Source: Bacteroidales bacterium (lineage in GTDB: Bacteria; Bacteroidota; Bacteroidia; Bacteroidales; JAADJA01). Taken from it: a stretch of 10,672 nucleotides of DNA. The DNA lies in assembly GCA_029933495.1 (NCBI GenBank), contig JAOZOC010000069.1:1-10672 (forward strand), read 5' to 3'. The notes beneath the pieces were generated by a model. It saw nothing but the letters and a program-made list of their open reading frames with translations. It was not told where the DNA came from and made no database searches. Below, piece by piece: positions 1 through 7,309 of this stretch (the first letter of the stretch is position 1; each line of letters opens with the position of its first letter). The position numbers and the translations under genes were made by a program.

Positions 1-48
1 CTACCCAGAAAACTACCCAGAAAACTACCCAGAAAACTACCCAGAAAA
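1..48 (+). repeat. Perfect 12-bp coding tandem repeat, four copies
   Basis: The unit CTACCCAGAAAA occurs four times without a mismatch at 1-12, 13-24, 25-36 and 37-48. It encodes TTQK units, and because it is 12 bp long, gain or loss of a unit keeps the frame. The array starts at the window edge, so its true copy number is unknown. It lies just before the winged-helix segment and so acts as a linker in the protein. Confidence 0.9.
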
Positions 49-236
49 TATTAGAATTAATTAGAGTCAATCCACAAATATCAAGAAAGGAATTGGCTCT
101 CTCAATTAGTGGAATCACAGAGGATGGGATAAAGTATCAATTAAACAGACTAAAAGAGCAAGGCATTTTAAAGCGAATTGGCCCTGATAAAGGTGGGTTT
201 TGGCAGATTATTAAAAATAAAAACGGATTTAGTTAA
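1..236 (+). CDS. C-terminal end of a winged-helix protein with TTQK linker (probable AlbA_2/RecG-like ATP-binding regulator), partial
   Basis: The frame opens at base 3 and runs 77 codons to TAA at 234-236; the start lies outside the window. The visible protein begins with four TQK/TTQK units, then a winged-helix-like segment: ILELIRVNPQISRKELA, a recognition-helix-like stretch ITEDGIKYQLNRLKEQGIL, and the wing GPDKGGFW. TTQK repeats followed by this winged helix and a GPDKGG(Y/F)W ending are familiar at the C terminus of Bacteroidota proteins with an N-terminal Schlafen/AlbA_2 ATP-binding domain (often labelled ATP-dependent DNA helicase RecG-like or putative transcriptional regulator), and also of some Fic proteins. 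Only the DNA-binding tail is seen, so the N-terminal class is inferred. The stop shares one base with the ATG of the next gene (TAATG), which suggests translational coupling. Confidence 0.75.
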   Translation, partial: TQKTTQKTTQKTTQKILELIRVNPQISRKELALSISGITEDGIKYQLNRLKEQGILKRIGPDKGGFWQIIKNKNGFS

Positions 237-844
237 TGAGTGCAGAAAAAAATATGGTAATAAAGCGTCTGTCTGATATCCTCTTCTCATGTATCGGCCT
301 GATAGTACTGATTCCTGTTTTTATTATTATTTCCATAGGTATTATTTTTGATACGAAAGGTGGTGTTTTTTATTTGCAAAAGCGTGTAGGAAAGAATAAT
401 AGGGATTTCACCCTTTTGAAGTTTCGTACAATGCGAGTTGATTCTGCCTCTGATAGTCTGCTTACTATTGGTGAAGACGACTCCAGGATTACACGTTCGG
501 GTGCTTTTTTAAGAAGATATAAACTTGATGAATTACCTCAGCTTTTCAATATTTTAAAAGGGGATATGAGTATTGTAGGCCCGCGTCCGGAGGTTAGGAA
601 ATTTGTTGACATATATAACCAAAGGCAAAAACAGGTGTTGACCGTCAGGCCCGGGCTTACCGATTATGCTTCATTGAAATATATTAACGAAAGTGAAGTG
701 CTTGCAAAATATGATAATCCGGAAAAGGCATATGTTGAAGTTATTATGCCCGAAAAGCTTAATTTGAATCTTAAATATATTAATGAAAAAAGCTTTGTTA
801 CAGATTTGAGGATTATCTTTAAAACTTTGTCAAAGATATTTTGA
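236..844 (+). CDS. Small membrane sugar-phosphate transferase (bacterial sugar transferase / PglC-WcaJ family)
   Basis: This 202-residue protein belongs to the polyprenyl-phosphate phosphoglycosyl transferases, which move a sugar phosphate from a nucleotide sugar onto undecaprenyl phosphate at the inner membrane to start a polysaccharide or glycan. Visible marks are K10-R11 before a hydrophobic segment (about 15-38) broken by P27, KRVGKNNRDFTLLKFRTM (49-66), the catalytic Asp-Glu pair in LDELPQLFNILKGD (D98-E99), SIVGPRPE (112-119) and VRPGLTD (137-143). The length matches the short monotopic PglC type, not the longer WcaJ type with extra membrane helices. The sugar cannot be told from sequence. 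The ATG at 236 overlaps the upstream stop; a second ATG at 254 would remove six residues and leave K10-R11 intact. Neither start has a clear Shine-Dalgarno. The gene ends 12 bases from a convergent gene. Confidence 0.93.
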   Translation: MSAEKNMVIKRLSDILFSCIGLIVLIPVFIIISIGIIFDTKGGVFYLQKRVGKNNRDFTLLKFRTMRVDSASDSLLTIGEDDSRITRSGAFLRRYKLDELPQLFNILKGDMSIVGPRPEVRKFVDIYNQRQKQVLTVRPGLTDYASLKYINESEVLAKYDNPEKAYVEVIMPEKLNLNLKYINEKSFVTDLRIIFKTLSKIF

Positions 845-856
845 TTGAGAAGAATC

Positions 857-1732
857 TTATAATGCCTTTTCAAGTATTTTCAGCTCTTCAACCTTGTCAA
901 GGTATCCCATTTTGCTGTATGAGGTAATCAGGTTCGCCAGAAGTCTTTTAATAATAGTAATATTGTCAGTTGGCTTATAGAATGATTTTTGAGGCCTTAG
1001 TTTGATCTGTTTTATATAAACTTCAATTTCCTTGTGAGTGAAGACAGCGCCTTTATTAAAGGGATTGATATAAAATAAAATATCATTTTCATTGTCCAGG
1101 TTTATCTTTTCATCTGCTATTTCGTTAACGTATGCAAGAATAAAATGATGGGGCAGGTCAACACCATAAACCGGAATGTCGAGGCTTTGCGCAACTATCA
1201 TATAAAGCATCCCAAGTGATAAATGATTGCCCTTTTTTGTACTCAAAAGGTTATTAAGGTAAAGATTTTGTGGTGTGTCGATATTTGTTTTATTGCCCTG
1301 AAAGCTGTAAATATCAAAAAAAATATGATTTATAACTTTTATTTTTTCGAGGGCGGTTAAGTTGATATTAAGTTCGAGCCAGATATCTTTTTTTATCTTT
1401 TCAATATTCTCTCTTATCTCTTTTTCATCAATATCGGGATATAAGTATTTTGTTATCAGAAGATATCCCTTAAGAAGATTGTAATGAGATTTGTTTTTCC
1501 AGCTTTTAAGTTCTTTGGTGAGGTAGTCAATCTGAATATTATGAATTAAATTTTCTATTCTTTTCTGAATAATATTATCGAATGAATTATCCCAGGCATC
1601 TTCAAGATATGGTACTGCATCAATACCATAGTACAAAAATTTATCTCTTATTACATCAAAGACCTGATTACTTGGTTCGTCAAGTAAATTGATCAGGGCA
1701 TTAAGTTCATTATTATTCTCTTTTGCTTGCAT
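857..1732 (-). CDS. SirB1-family transglutaminase-like protein lacking cysteine
   Basis: This is a 291-residue soluble protein with no signal peptide. An N-terminal helical part (about 10-80, with INLLDEPSNQVFDVIRD and GIDAVPYLEDAWDN) precedes a Transglut_core2/SirB1-like core: KKGNHLSLGMLYMIVA (166-181), PVYGVDLPHHFILAY (187-201) and INPFNKGAVF (222-231). A helical, TPR-like tail follows (about 255-291). In SirB1-type proteins the corresponding signature is R-x-G-x-x-x-S-L plus PxHF and DPF-G. There is no cysteine anywhere in the chain, so it cannot work as a classical cysteine transglutaminase or protease; the role is unknown. Upstream (1733-1827) the closest promoter-like site is TACACTTG on the minus strand (1770-1777), one mismatch from TAnnTTTG and with no well-spaced -33 element. 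It follows the kinase gene on the same strand after 95 bases, so read-through is possible. Confidence 0.8.
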   Translation of the reverse strand: MQAKENNNELNALINLLDEPSNQVFDVIRDKFLYYGIDAVPYLEDAWDNSFDNIIQKRIENLIHNIQIDYLTKELKSWKNKSHYNLLKGYLLITKYLYPDIDEKEIRENIEKIKKDIWLELNINLTALEKIKVINHIFFDIYSFQGNKTNIDTPQNLYLNNLLSTKKGNHLSLGMLYMIVAQSLDIPVYGVDLPHHFILAYVNEIADEKINLDNENDILFYINPFNKGAVFTHKEIEVYIKQIKLRPQKSFYKPTDNITIIKRLLANLITSYSKMGYLDKVEELKILEKAL

Positions 1733-1827
1733 TTTCTCGAATAGAAATTTTATTGAAACAATTTAAAAACAAGTGTAAAGAAATAAAAATATATTGAATT
1801 GACCAAATATCATTTGTAAAGAATTAT

Positions 1828-4800
1828 TTATTTGAAGTTGTATCCCGGCATAGTAAATTTGAACATACTTCCTTCATTAATTTTACTTTCCACCCAAATC
1901 TTACCTCCGTTTTTTTCGACAAACTCTTTACACAAAAGTAATCCCAGGCCCGAGCCCTGCTCGTTTGATGTTCCATAGCTTTTAAATTGTTCATCAATTT
2001 TAAACAGCTTTTTTTGATTCTCTTTACTTATACCAACACCATTATCAGCAACGCAAACTTCAATATAATTACCTGTTTTGGTGGTAATAATTTCAATGTT
2101 TCCACCCGGTCGGGTAAATTTAATAGCATTTGAAAGCAGATTCCTAATAACTGTTTTGGTCATATTTTCATCGACAAAAGCAATTGTATCTGAAGGGACT
2201 TTCATTGTGATAGTAATATCCTTATTCTCAGCACTACTTTTAAGAACAGAAACATTACTGGTAATAATTTCATTTAGTTTAATAGCATTGGGTTTATATT
2301 CGATACTTTGTGTTTGTGTACGCGACCATTCCAAAAGATTTTGTAATAGTTTGTAAGTATTTTCAGTGGCATCTCTAATATTTCTGATAAATGTTTTTCG
2401 TTGGTTTTCATCAAAGTTATCGTATGCTTCAGACAGCAGGTTAGAAAAGCCCATAATTGCATTAAATGGATTTTTAAGATCGTGGGCAACTATTGAAAAG
2501 AATTTGTCTTTTGTTGCATTTAGCTGGCGAAGTTTTTCCTCTGATTGCTCTAATACCAATACTGATTCTTTATATCTTGTAATATCCACTGCAACTACAA
2601 GAGCAGCTTTTTCCCCGTTATAATCAATAACTGTTCCCAATGATTCTACCCATCTTATTTTATTATTCTTACTGATAATCCGGAATTCGTTTTTTTCAGG
2701 TATTGCCTTTCCGCTTAACAATCTTTTAAGTAAAATATTTGCCTTTTTGTAATCATCAGGATAAGTTATCGTTTTTAGCCAGTTTTTACCTTTTTTAGTC
2801 ATTTCGCTAAATGAGTACATTGTCAGGTTTTCAAGATTTTTATTGGCATAAAGTAATTTATCATCCTGCATTATGAACATTGCCTGTAAAGAGTTTTCAA
2901 CAAGAATCTGGTATTTTAGTTCGGATTCTGTTATAGCGAATTCAGCTTCTTTCGATTTTGTGATATCTTCAATATTCAGAATAATATTAGAAACATTTCC
3001 CAGCCTGTTTAAAATAGGAGTTATGTAGTATTTCAGATAAACAGTCTTACCCCATTTGGAAGTATGTTTTATTTCATTGTAAATAAGCTTTTTTAGTTCG
3101 ATACATTTTTTTAAATCATCGGTGATTCCGGAGTTTTGTAGGGGCGGATGTTTGAAGCAGTTTATTTTTTTCATCTCCTCTTCATCAGGAGAGCCAAACA
3201 GTTCAAGAATTTTTTTATTGACTTCAAGAATTTTACCAGATTTGCTTATAAGTAAAATTCCTGTTGGAGAGTTTTCTACAAGGCTCTTATATTTCCTTTC
3301 ATTTTTACTTAGTTTTTCTAAAGTATTTGAGAAGTTCTCCTGCTCTATAGTAAGTTTCTCATTCGACTCCAAAAGCTTCCTGTTTATTTTGGCCTTTGCC
3401 TTCAGGTCGTAGAATACTAAAATTCCAAAAAGGAGTATAAGAAACAGGATTATTATTAGAAAAAAACGCTGATCTTGTTTCGATTTTTTTTTAGTTAATT
3501 CTGCCTGAGCCCTGATGTTGTCATCCAGTTCAATTTTTGTAATTTCGTTTTTAACCTGAACATCCATAAGAGTTTTGCGGAAGTTTTCATTATAAACCGA
3601 ATCTTTTTGGCTTGTGTATTGTTTTAGATATTTGAATGCTTTTGGGTAGTTTTTTTCCTTTTCATATATTTCATATAGCAGCATATAGTTTTTTAGAATA
3701 ATCAATGAGAGCTTAAGAGAGTCAGCAATGTTTAGGCTTTGATTAACATAACTCAAGGCTTTTTGGAAATTATTTAGCGTGAAATATGATTCTCCTAAGG
3801 TGAGATATGATTCGGCAATGCCTCTTTTATTTCCATAAGCCTCCTCCATATGCAGAGATTGTTGCAAAAAATCAAGAGCTTTTGTATATTCTCCAATTTC
3901 AAAATAACTCTCCCCAAGATTATTGGTCACTTGTGCTATTCCCACTTTGTTGTCGGAATCCTGATAAATCTTAAGTGACTTGGAATAGTATTCAATTGCA
4001 ACATCGTTTTGACCCCATTCACTATATATGATGCCGATATTATTATATGAACCGGCTATACCTGACGTATTGCCCAGCTTTTTATCGATCTGAAGTGATT
4101 TTTGATAATACTCCAGGGCTTTTTCTCTGTTATCACAGTCGGAATATACAATTCCGATATTGTTGTATAATTGAGAAATTCCAGAGTGACTGTTCGCTTT
4201 TTTAAAGCCATCCAGAGATTTCATATAGTAATTCAAGGATTTCTCATAATTTCCCAGGTCACTGTAAACAATACCAATGTCATTATTTATCGTAGCAATC
4301 AGGTACTTATCATCTAATGTTTTTGCAATGTTAAGAGCTTTGTGATAGTTTATCAAAGCAGGTCCGTAATTACTTATTCCATAAAAAGTATCGCCAATAT
4401 ATGAATAGAGTAAGGCAATTTTTTGTTCACTTAATAATTGCTCCTTACTTGTTAGTAATGAAGAGAATATGCTTCTGGCACTATCATATTCGTTTTTATA
4501 TAGATAGCACAATCCTAAAGAAACTAATATATTTGATTTTAGTGTATCTTTACTAATACTATCGCGTGCTTTCAGTGCATATTCATAGGCATCAGTTGCA
4601 TTGTCATATTTTAACAGTTTATAATAAGCATTACCCAGATTATATAAAGCCAGCGATTTTTCGGGTTTATCTTCAAGAAGATTTGCAAGCTCAATGGCTT
4701 TAGTTGCATATTTCTTTGCCATTTCGGCATCTGCATCCAGATATCTTTGTGAAAGCTGATTAAAAATAGTAAGCTTCTCAACAGTTGTTGCCTTAAACAG

Positions 4801-4956
4801 TTTGCTTTCAAGCTTCTCGATATTTTGTGTGTTTGCATCGGCAATAGTATCACAATGCCCAATCTGCGTATAAAATATGAGAGATAAAAGCAGAATAGTA
4901 AATCTACTCAACGTTTTATTGATTAATTTTAGATATATTGATAAAACTATTTGCAA
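1828..4956 (-). CDS. TPR-containing sensor histidine kinase with two PAS domains (TTG start)
   Basis: This 1042-residue membrane sensor kinase has, in order: a signal-peptide-like segment (hydrophobic 19-32), TPR repeats (about 60-450) probably in the periplasm, a basic region, a transmembrane helix (about 498-515), a coiled-coil linker (518-555), PAS1 (about 553-668), PAS2 (about 677-795), HisKA with phospho-acceptor H825 in SIVAHDLKNP, and HATPase_c with N box N943 (RNLLSNAIKF), G1 box DNGVGI (971-976) and G2 box GSGLGL (1001-1006). All catalytic boxes are intact. No receiver domain is fused and no response regulator is in the window, so its partner is unknown. The first codon is TTG: no in-frame ATG occurs between the upstream stop and residue 79. 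A second TTG at codon 16 (4909-4911) would give a shorter, more typical signal peptide. The gene begins 33 bases after the phosphorylase gene, which suggests one transcript. Confidence 0.93.
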   Translation of the reverse strand: MQIVLSIYLKLINKTLSRFTILLLSLIFYTQIGHCDTIADANTQNIEKLESKLFKATTVEKLTIFNQLSQRYLDADAEMAKKYATKAIELANLLEDKPEKSLALYNLGNAYYKLLKYDNATDAYEYALKARDSISKDTLKSNILVSLGLCYLYKNEYDSARSIFSSLLTSKEQLLSEQKIALLYSYIGDTFYGISNYGPALINYHKALNIAKTLDDKYLIATINNDIGIVYSDLGNYEKSLNYYMKSLDGFKKANSHSGISQLYNNIGIVYSDCDNREKALEYYQKSLQIDKKLGNTSGIAGSYNNIGIIYSEWGQNDVAIEYYSKSLKIYQDSDNKVGIAQVTNNLGESYFEIGEYTKALDFLQQSLHMEEAYGNKRGIAESYLTLGESYFTLNNFQKALSYVNQSLNIADSLKLSLIILKNYMLLYEIYEKEKNYPKAFKYLKQYTSQKDSVYNENFRKTLMDVQVKNEITKIELDDNIRAQAELTKKKSKQDQRFFLIIILFLILLFGILVFYDLKAKAKINRKLLESNEKLTIEQENFSNTLEKLSKNERKYKSLVENSPTGILLISKSGKILEVNKKILELFGSPDEEEMKKINCFKHPPLQNSGITDDLKKCIELKKLIYNEIKHTSKWGKTVYLKYYITPILNRLGNVSNIILNIEDITKSKEAEFAITESELKYQILVENSLQAMFIMQDDKLLYANKNLENLTMYSFSEMTKKGKNWLKTITYPDDYKKANILLKRLLSGKAIPEKNEFRIISKNNKIRWVESLGTVIDYNGEKAALVVAVDITRYKESVLVLEQSEEKLRQLNATKDKFFSIVAHDLKNPFNAIMGFSNLLSEAYDNFDENQRKTFIRNIRDATENTYKLLQNLLEWSRTQTQSIEYKPNAIKLNEIITSNVSVLKSSAENKDITITMKVPSDTIAFVDENMTKTVIRNLLSNAIKFTRPGGNIEIITTKTGNYIEVCVADNGVGISKENQKKLFKIDEQFKSYGTSNEQGSGLGLLLCKEFVEKNGGKIWVESKINEGSMFKFTMPGYNFK
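3697..4656 (-). repeat. Eight TPR units in exact 40-residue (120-bp) register
   Basis: Within the kinase the conserved TPR glycine recurs at residues 108, 148, 188, 228, 268, 308, 348 and 388, always 40 apart with no insertion or deletion. The central units share the pattern YNNIGIVYSDxxNxEKALEYYxKSL. The DNA of neighbouring units has diverged (compare plus-strand positions near 4030, 4150 and 4270), so the repeat is kept at protein level and is not a recent duplication. The 40-residue form is the extended TPR_12 type, which usually forms a superhelical peptide- or protein-binding surface. Confidence 0.85.
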
Positions 4957-4989
4957 AAAACAATAATATTTAATTAATTACAAAATTTT

Positions 4990-5871
4990 TTATGTTGTTA
5001 GCCGCTCAAGAACGGTCTCAATTAGTTTTTTAACAGCAATCTTGTAGTCATTATTATATTCGTGACGATATCTGTTAGCAATAGCAACGCAAATAGTCAG
5101 TGTATTATGTCCCAGCATTTTTCCAAGTCCGTAAAGCGCTGATGTCTCCATTTCAAAATTTAAAATCCGTTTATCTTTATATTTGAAATTATGAAGAGTG
5201 TTAATAATATCGGGATATGCTAGTTCAAGGCGGACAACCCTGCCCTGCGGCCCGTAAAATCCCGGGGAAGTGGCAGTAATCCCTTTGTAAAATCCTTTCC
5301 CGAGTTTTTCAGCAAGTTCCTCAGAGCCTTTTATTATATATGGTTTTGACAGATCCTCAGGCCAGTTTGAAAATTTGTAAAAAGCATCTGTCAACTCTTG
5401 TTCAATAACCTCTTTTTTTTTCTCGTAATAGAGTACTACGCTGTCAAGCCCCAGACCATACTCCGATACGATAAACGAATTCAGCGGAATATCCGGTTGA
5501 AGTGCTCCCGATGTGCCGAGTCTGATAATATTTAATGTTGTATGTTTCTTTTTTGCCAGTCTTTGGGTTAAATCTACATTTACCAGTGCATCTAGCTCAT
5601 TAAGAACAATATCAATATTGTCGGTTCCCATCCCTGTTGAAAGGACGGTTAATCTTTTATTGTTGAGTGTTCCCGTATGAGTGCATAGTTCTCTGTTGCA
5701 ACTTTTAAACTCAATTTCATCAAAGTGACTGGAAATTATTTCAACCCTTTGCGGGTCGCCGACCAGAATTACAGTATCGGCAAGTTGTTCGGGTTTTAGA
5801 TTTAGATGATATACATTCCCGTCAGGGTGTAAAATCAATTCCGATTCAGGTATTTTTTTATCTTTGGTCAT
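4990..5871 (-). CDS. Nucleoside phosphorylase, uridine phosphorylase-like
   Basis: This 293-residue cytoplasmic enzyme belongs to the PNP/UDP phosphorylase family, which splits a nucleoside with phosphate into a free base and (deoxy)ribose-1-phosphate for salvage. Visible motifs are VILVGDPQR (34-42, phosphate-binding loop), LSTGMGTDNIDIVLNEL (77-93), IIRLGTSGALQ (115-125, second phosphate/ribose site with R117) and FEMETSALYGLGKMLG (239-254), where the Glu-Met-Glu contacts the ribose. The spacing resembles uridine phosphorylase more than PNP, but substrate choice is inferred. Length is somewhat above the roughly 250 residues of E. coli Udp, with a short N-terminal extension and an insertion around 140-200. 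The ATG at 5871 has no Shine-Dalgarno, but a TATATTTG -7 element lies about 30 bases upstream. It is probably first in a transcript with the sensor kinase. Confidence 0.9.
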   Translation of the reverse strand: MTKDKKIPESELILHPDGNVYHLNLKPEQLADTVILVGDPQRVEIISSHFDEIEFKSCNRELCTHTGTLNNKRLTVLSTGMGTDNIDIVLNELDALVNVDLTQRLAKKKHTTLNIIRLGTSGALQPDIPLNSFIVSEYGLGLDSVVLYYEKKKEVIEQELTDAFYKFSNWPEDLSKPYIIKGSEELAEKLGKGFYKGITATSPGFYGPQGRVVRLELAYPDIINTLHNFKYKDKRILNFEMETSALYGLGKMLGHNTLTICVAIANRYRHEYNNDYKIAVKKLIETVLERLTT

Positions 5872-5896
5872 CAGGAATATTTCTACTTTTGTTAGA

Positions 5897-5916
5897 AATT
5901 ACAAATATATGTAATT
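5897..5916. promoter_or_regulatory. Inverted repeat AATTACA-N6-TGTAATT over the phosphorylase promoter
   Basis: Two perfect 7-base arms (5897-5903 and 5910-5916) flank six bases. The repeat encloses the predicted minus-strand -7 element, where a bound dimeric repressor would block RNA polymerase. The role as an operator is inferred; AT-rich DNA produces such repeats by chance fairly often. Confidence 0.35.
5902..5909 (-). promoter_or_regulatory. Predicted -7 element (TATATTTG) for the nucleoside phosphorylase
   Basis: On the minus strand TATATTTG fully matches the Bacteroidota -7 consensus TAnnTTTG, and a start of transcription near 5895 would leave a leader of about 25 bases. I do not see a convincing TTG at the -33 position, which lowers confidence. 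Confidence 0.5.
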
Positions 5917-5951
5917 GGTTATAACGAGTGTATTATGAAATATGTTTTATG

Positions 5952-5969
5952 TTAACAATTAATTGTTAA
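5952..5969. promoter_or_regulatory. 18-bp perfect palindrome upstream of cinA
   Basis: TTAACAATTAATTGTTAA reads the same on both strands with no spacer. It lies 42 bases before the cinA ATG and just downstream of a weak plus-strand -7-like site (TATGTTTT at 5941-5948, one mismatch, with TTG at 5915-5917). A regulator bound here would sit at or near the cinA transcription start. The operator role is inferred. Confidence 0.4.
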
Positions 5970-6011
5970 TGAAGAGTTGGGCTATAAGCCTGTAATTCAA
6001 TAAAAAAAGAG

Positions 6012-7244
6012 ATGAAAGCTGTAATAATTTCAATAGGTGACGAGTTGCTGATTGGTCAGGTGGTAAATACAAATGCGTCCTGGATAGGCGAGCAACTGAC
6101 AATGGCGGGGATAAGTGTGTACCAGGCGGTTTCGGTGGCCGATAATCACGATCATATTTTTGAAGCCCTTGAAACGTCAGGTAAACAAGCAGACCTGGTT
6201 TTGATAACCGGCGGGCTTGGCCCGACAAAAGATGATATCACAAAGCAGTCTCTTTGTGAGTTTTTTGGGTCGGAATTGATTTTTAATGAGCAGGTGTTTG
6301 AAGATGTGAAGGAGATTTTTAGGGTTAGGGGGCGACAAGTTTCAGAGCTAAACCGCAAACAGGCTGAAGTACCTGATAACTGTACCGTAATTCGTAATGT
6401 ACATGGTACTGCATCAGGAATGTGGTTTGAGAAAGATGGGGTAATATTTGTATCAATGCCCGGTGTTCCATTTGAAATGAAACCTATGGTTTCCAATTAT
6501 ATCATTCCCAATCTGATAAAAAGATTCAACCTGCCTGCAATATATCATAAAACCGTTCTCACCCAGGGAGTTCCCGAATCGGAAATGGCTGCAATGATTG
6601 AGGATTGGGAAAACACACTTCCTTCAAATGTTAAGCTTGCTTATTTGCCACAACCGGGAATTGTAAGATTAAGGCTGACTGCTTCGGGAAAAGACAGGAG
6701 TGTACAGGTTAAAATTGTGGAAACTGAGATAGAGAGGTTAAAAGGAATAATAGGTGAATATATTTTCGGGTTTGACAAAGATACACTTGAGGAGATTGTC
6801 GGTAATATGCTTCGCGAAAAGGGAAAAACAGTTTCCACTGCCGAAAGTTGTACAGGTGGCTACATAGCACATCTTATCACAAGTGTTGCAGGCAGTTCCG
6901 ACTATTACAAAGGATCAGTCGTTTCGTATGCCAATGAGATTAAGAGTAATACTCTTGATGTGAATGATGAAGACCTTGAAAAGTATGGTGCTGTCAGCGA
7001 GCCTGTTGTAAGGCAAATGGCTGAAGGAGTCAGAGAAAAATTCGGAACCGATTTTGCCCTTGCCACCTCCGGTATTGCAGGCCCCTCAGGAGGAACTGAT
7101 GAAAAACCGGTAGGCACAACCTGGATTGCACTTGCAACCCCTGAAAAAGTAATTGCCAGGCAGTTTCACTTTGGCGAACACCGCGGCCGAAACATTCGAA
7201 GAACAGCACTAATGGCCCTGGATATGCTGAGGAAAGAGTTGTAG
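6012..7244 (+). CDS. cinA: CinA: competence/damage-inducible protein A with NMN amidohydrolase domain
   Basis: This 410-residue protein has the full two-domain CinA layout. The N-terminal MoCF-like domain (about 1-170) shows ISIGDELLIGQVVNTNASWI (6-25), LITGGLGPTKDDITKQ (64-79), GTASGMWFE (132-140) and MPGVPFEMKPM (149-159); in studied CinA proteins this domain hydrolyses ADP-ribose-type pyrophosphates. The C-terminal PncC domain (about 255-410) has TAESCTGGYIAHLITSVAGS (276-295), the YYKGSVVSYANEIK stretch (298-311) and ATSGIAGPSGGTDEKPVGTTW (351-371), and converts nicotinamide mononucleotide to nicotinate mononucleotide in pyridine-nucleotide recycling. All signatures are intact and the length is normal for the family. 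The ATG at 6012 has only a purine-rich AAAAAAAGAG upstream and no true Shine-Dalgarno. It is transcribed away from the nucleoside phosphorylase and shares its upstream region. Confidence 0.97.
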   Translation: MKAVIISIGDELLIGQVVNTNASWIGEQLTMAGISVYQAVSVADNHDHIFEALETSGKQADLVLITGGLGPTKDDITKQSLCEFFGSELIFNEQVFEDVKEIFRVRGRQVSELNRKQAEVPDNCTVIRNVHGTASGMWFEKDGVIFVSMPGVPFEMKPMVSNYIIPNLIKRFNLPAIYHKTVLTQGVPESEMAAMIEDWENTLPSNVKLAYLPQPGIVRLRLTASGKDRSVQVKIVETEIERLKGIIGEYIFGFDKDTLEEIVGNMLREKGKTVSTAESCTGGYIAHLITSVAGSSDYYKGSVVSYANEIKSNTLDVNDEDLEKYGAVSEPVVRQMAEGVREKFGTDFALATSGIAGPSGGTDEKPVGTTWIALATPEKVIARQFHFGEHRGRNIRRTALMALDMLRKEL

Positions 7245-7309
7245 TAAACCTGCTTTGACGATTCCCGGACCTGTTTTTGGCAGGGACGCCCTATGTATAG
7301 TGGTAAGAA

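Noticed and set aside
1..48. The regular repeat as a CRISPR or non-coding satellite
   Set aside because: The units are 12 bp with no spacers and are read in frame as TTQK into a clear winged-helix segment, so this is a coding repeat.
664..873. Minus-strand frame of 69 residues opposite the sugar transferase
   Set aside because: It lies almost wholly antisense to a well-supported enzyme, has no recognisable motif, and overlaps the end of the neighbouring minus-strand gene.
892..902. CCTTGTCAAGG as a bidirectional terminator for the convergent genes
   Set aside because: It is an 11-base palindrome with a one-base centre, lies inside the coding end of the SirB1-like gene, and has no adjacent U-tract.
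1770..1777. TACACTTG as a promoter for the SirB1-like gene
   Set aside because: It has one mismatch to TAnnTTTG, and the nearest upstream TTG is about 26 bases away, outside the usual spacing. It is mentioned only as the best candidate.
4840..4956. Lipobox in the kinase N terminus (QIGHC)
   Set aside because: The residue before the cysteine is His rather than Gly, Ala or Ser, so a lipoprotein signal is unlikely; an ordinary signal peptide fits better.
5959..6228. Minus-strand frame of 89 residues across the start of cinA
   Set aside because: It is antisense to the conserved N-terminal motifs of CinA, has low-complexity composition, and runs through the palindromic regulatory region.
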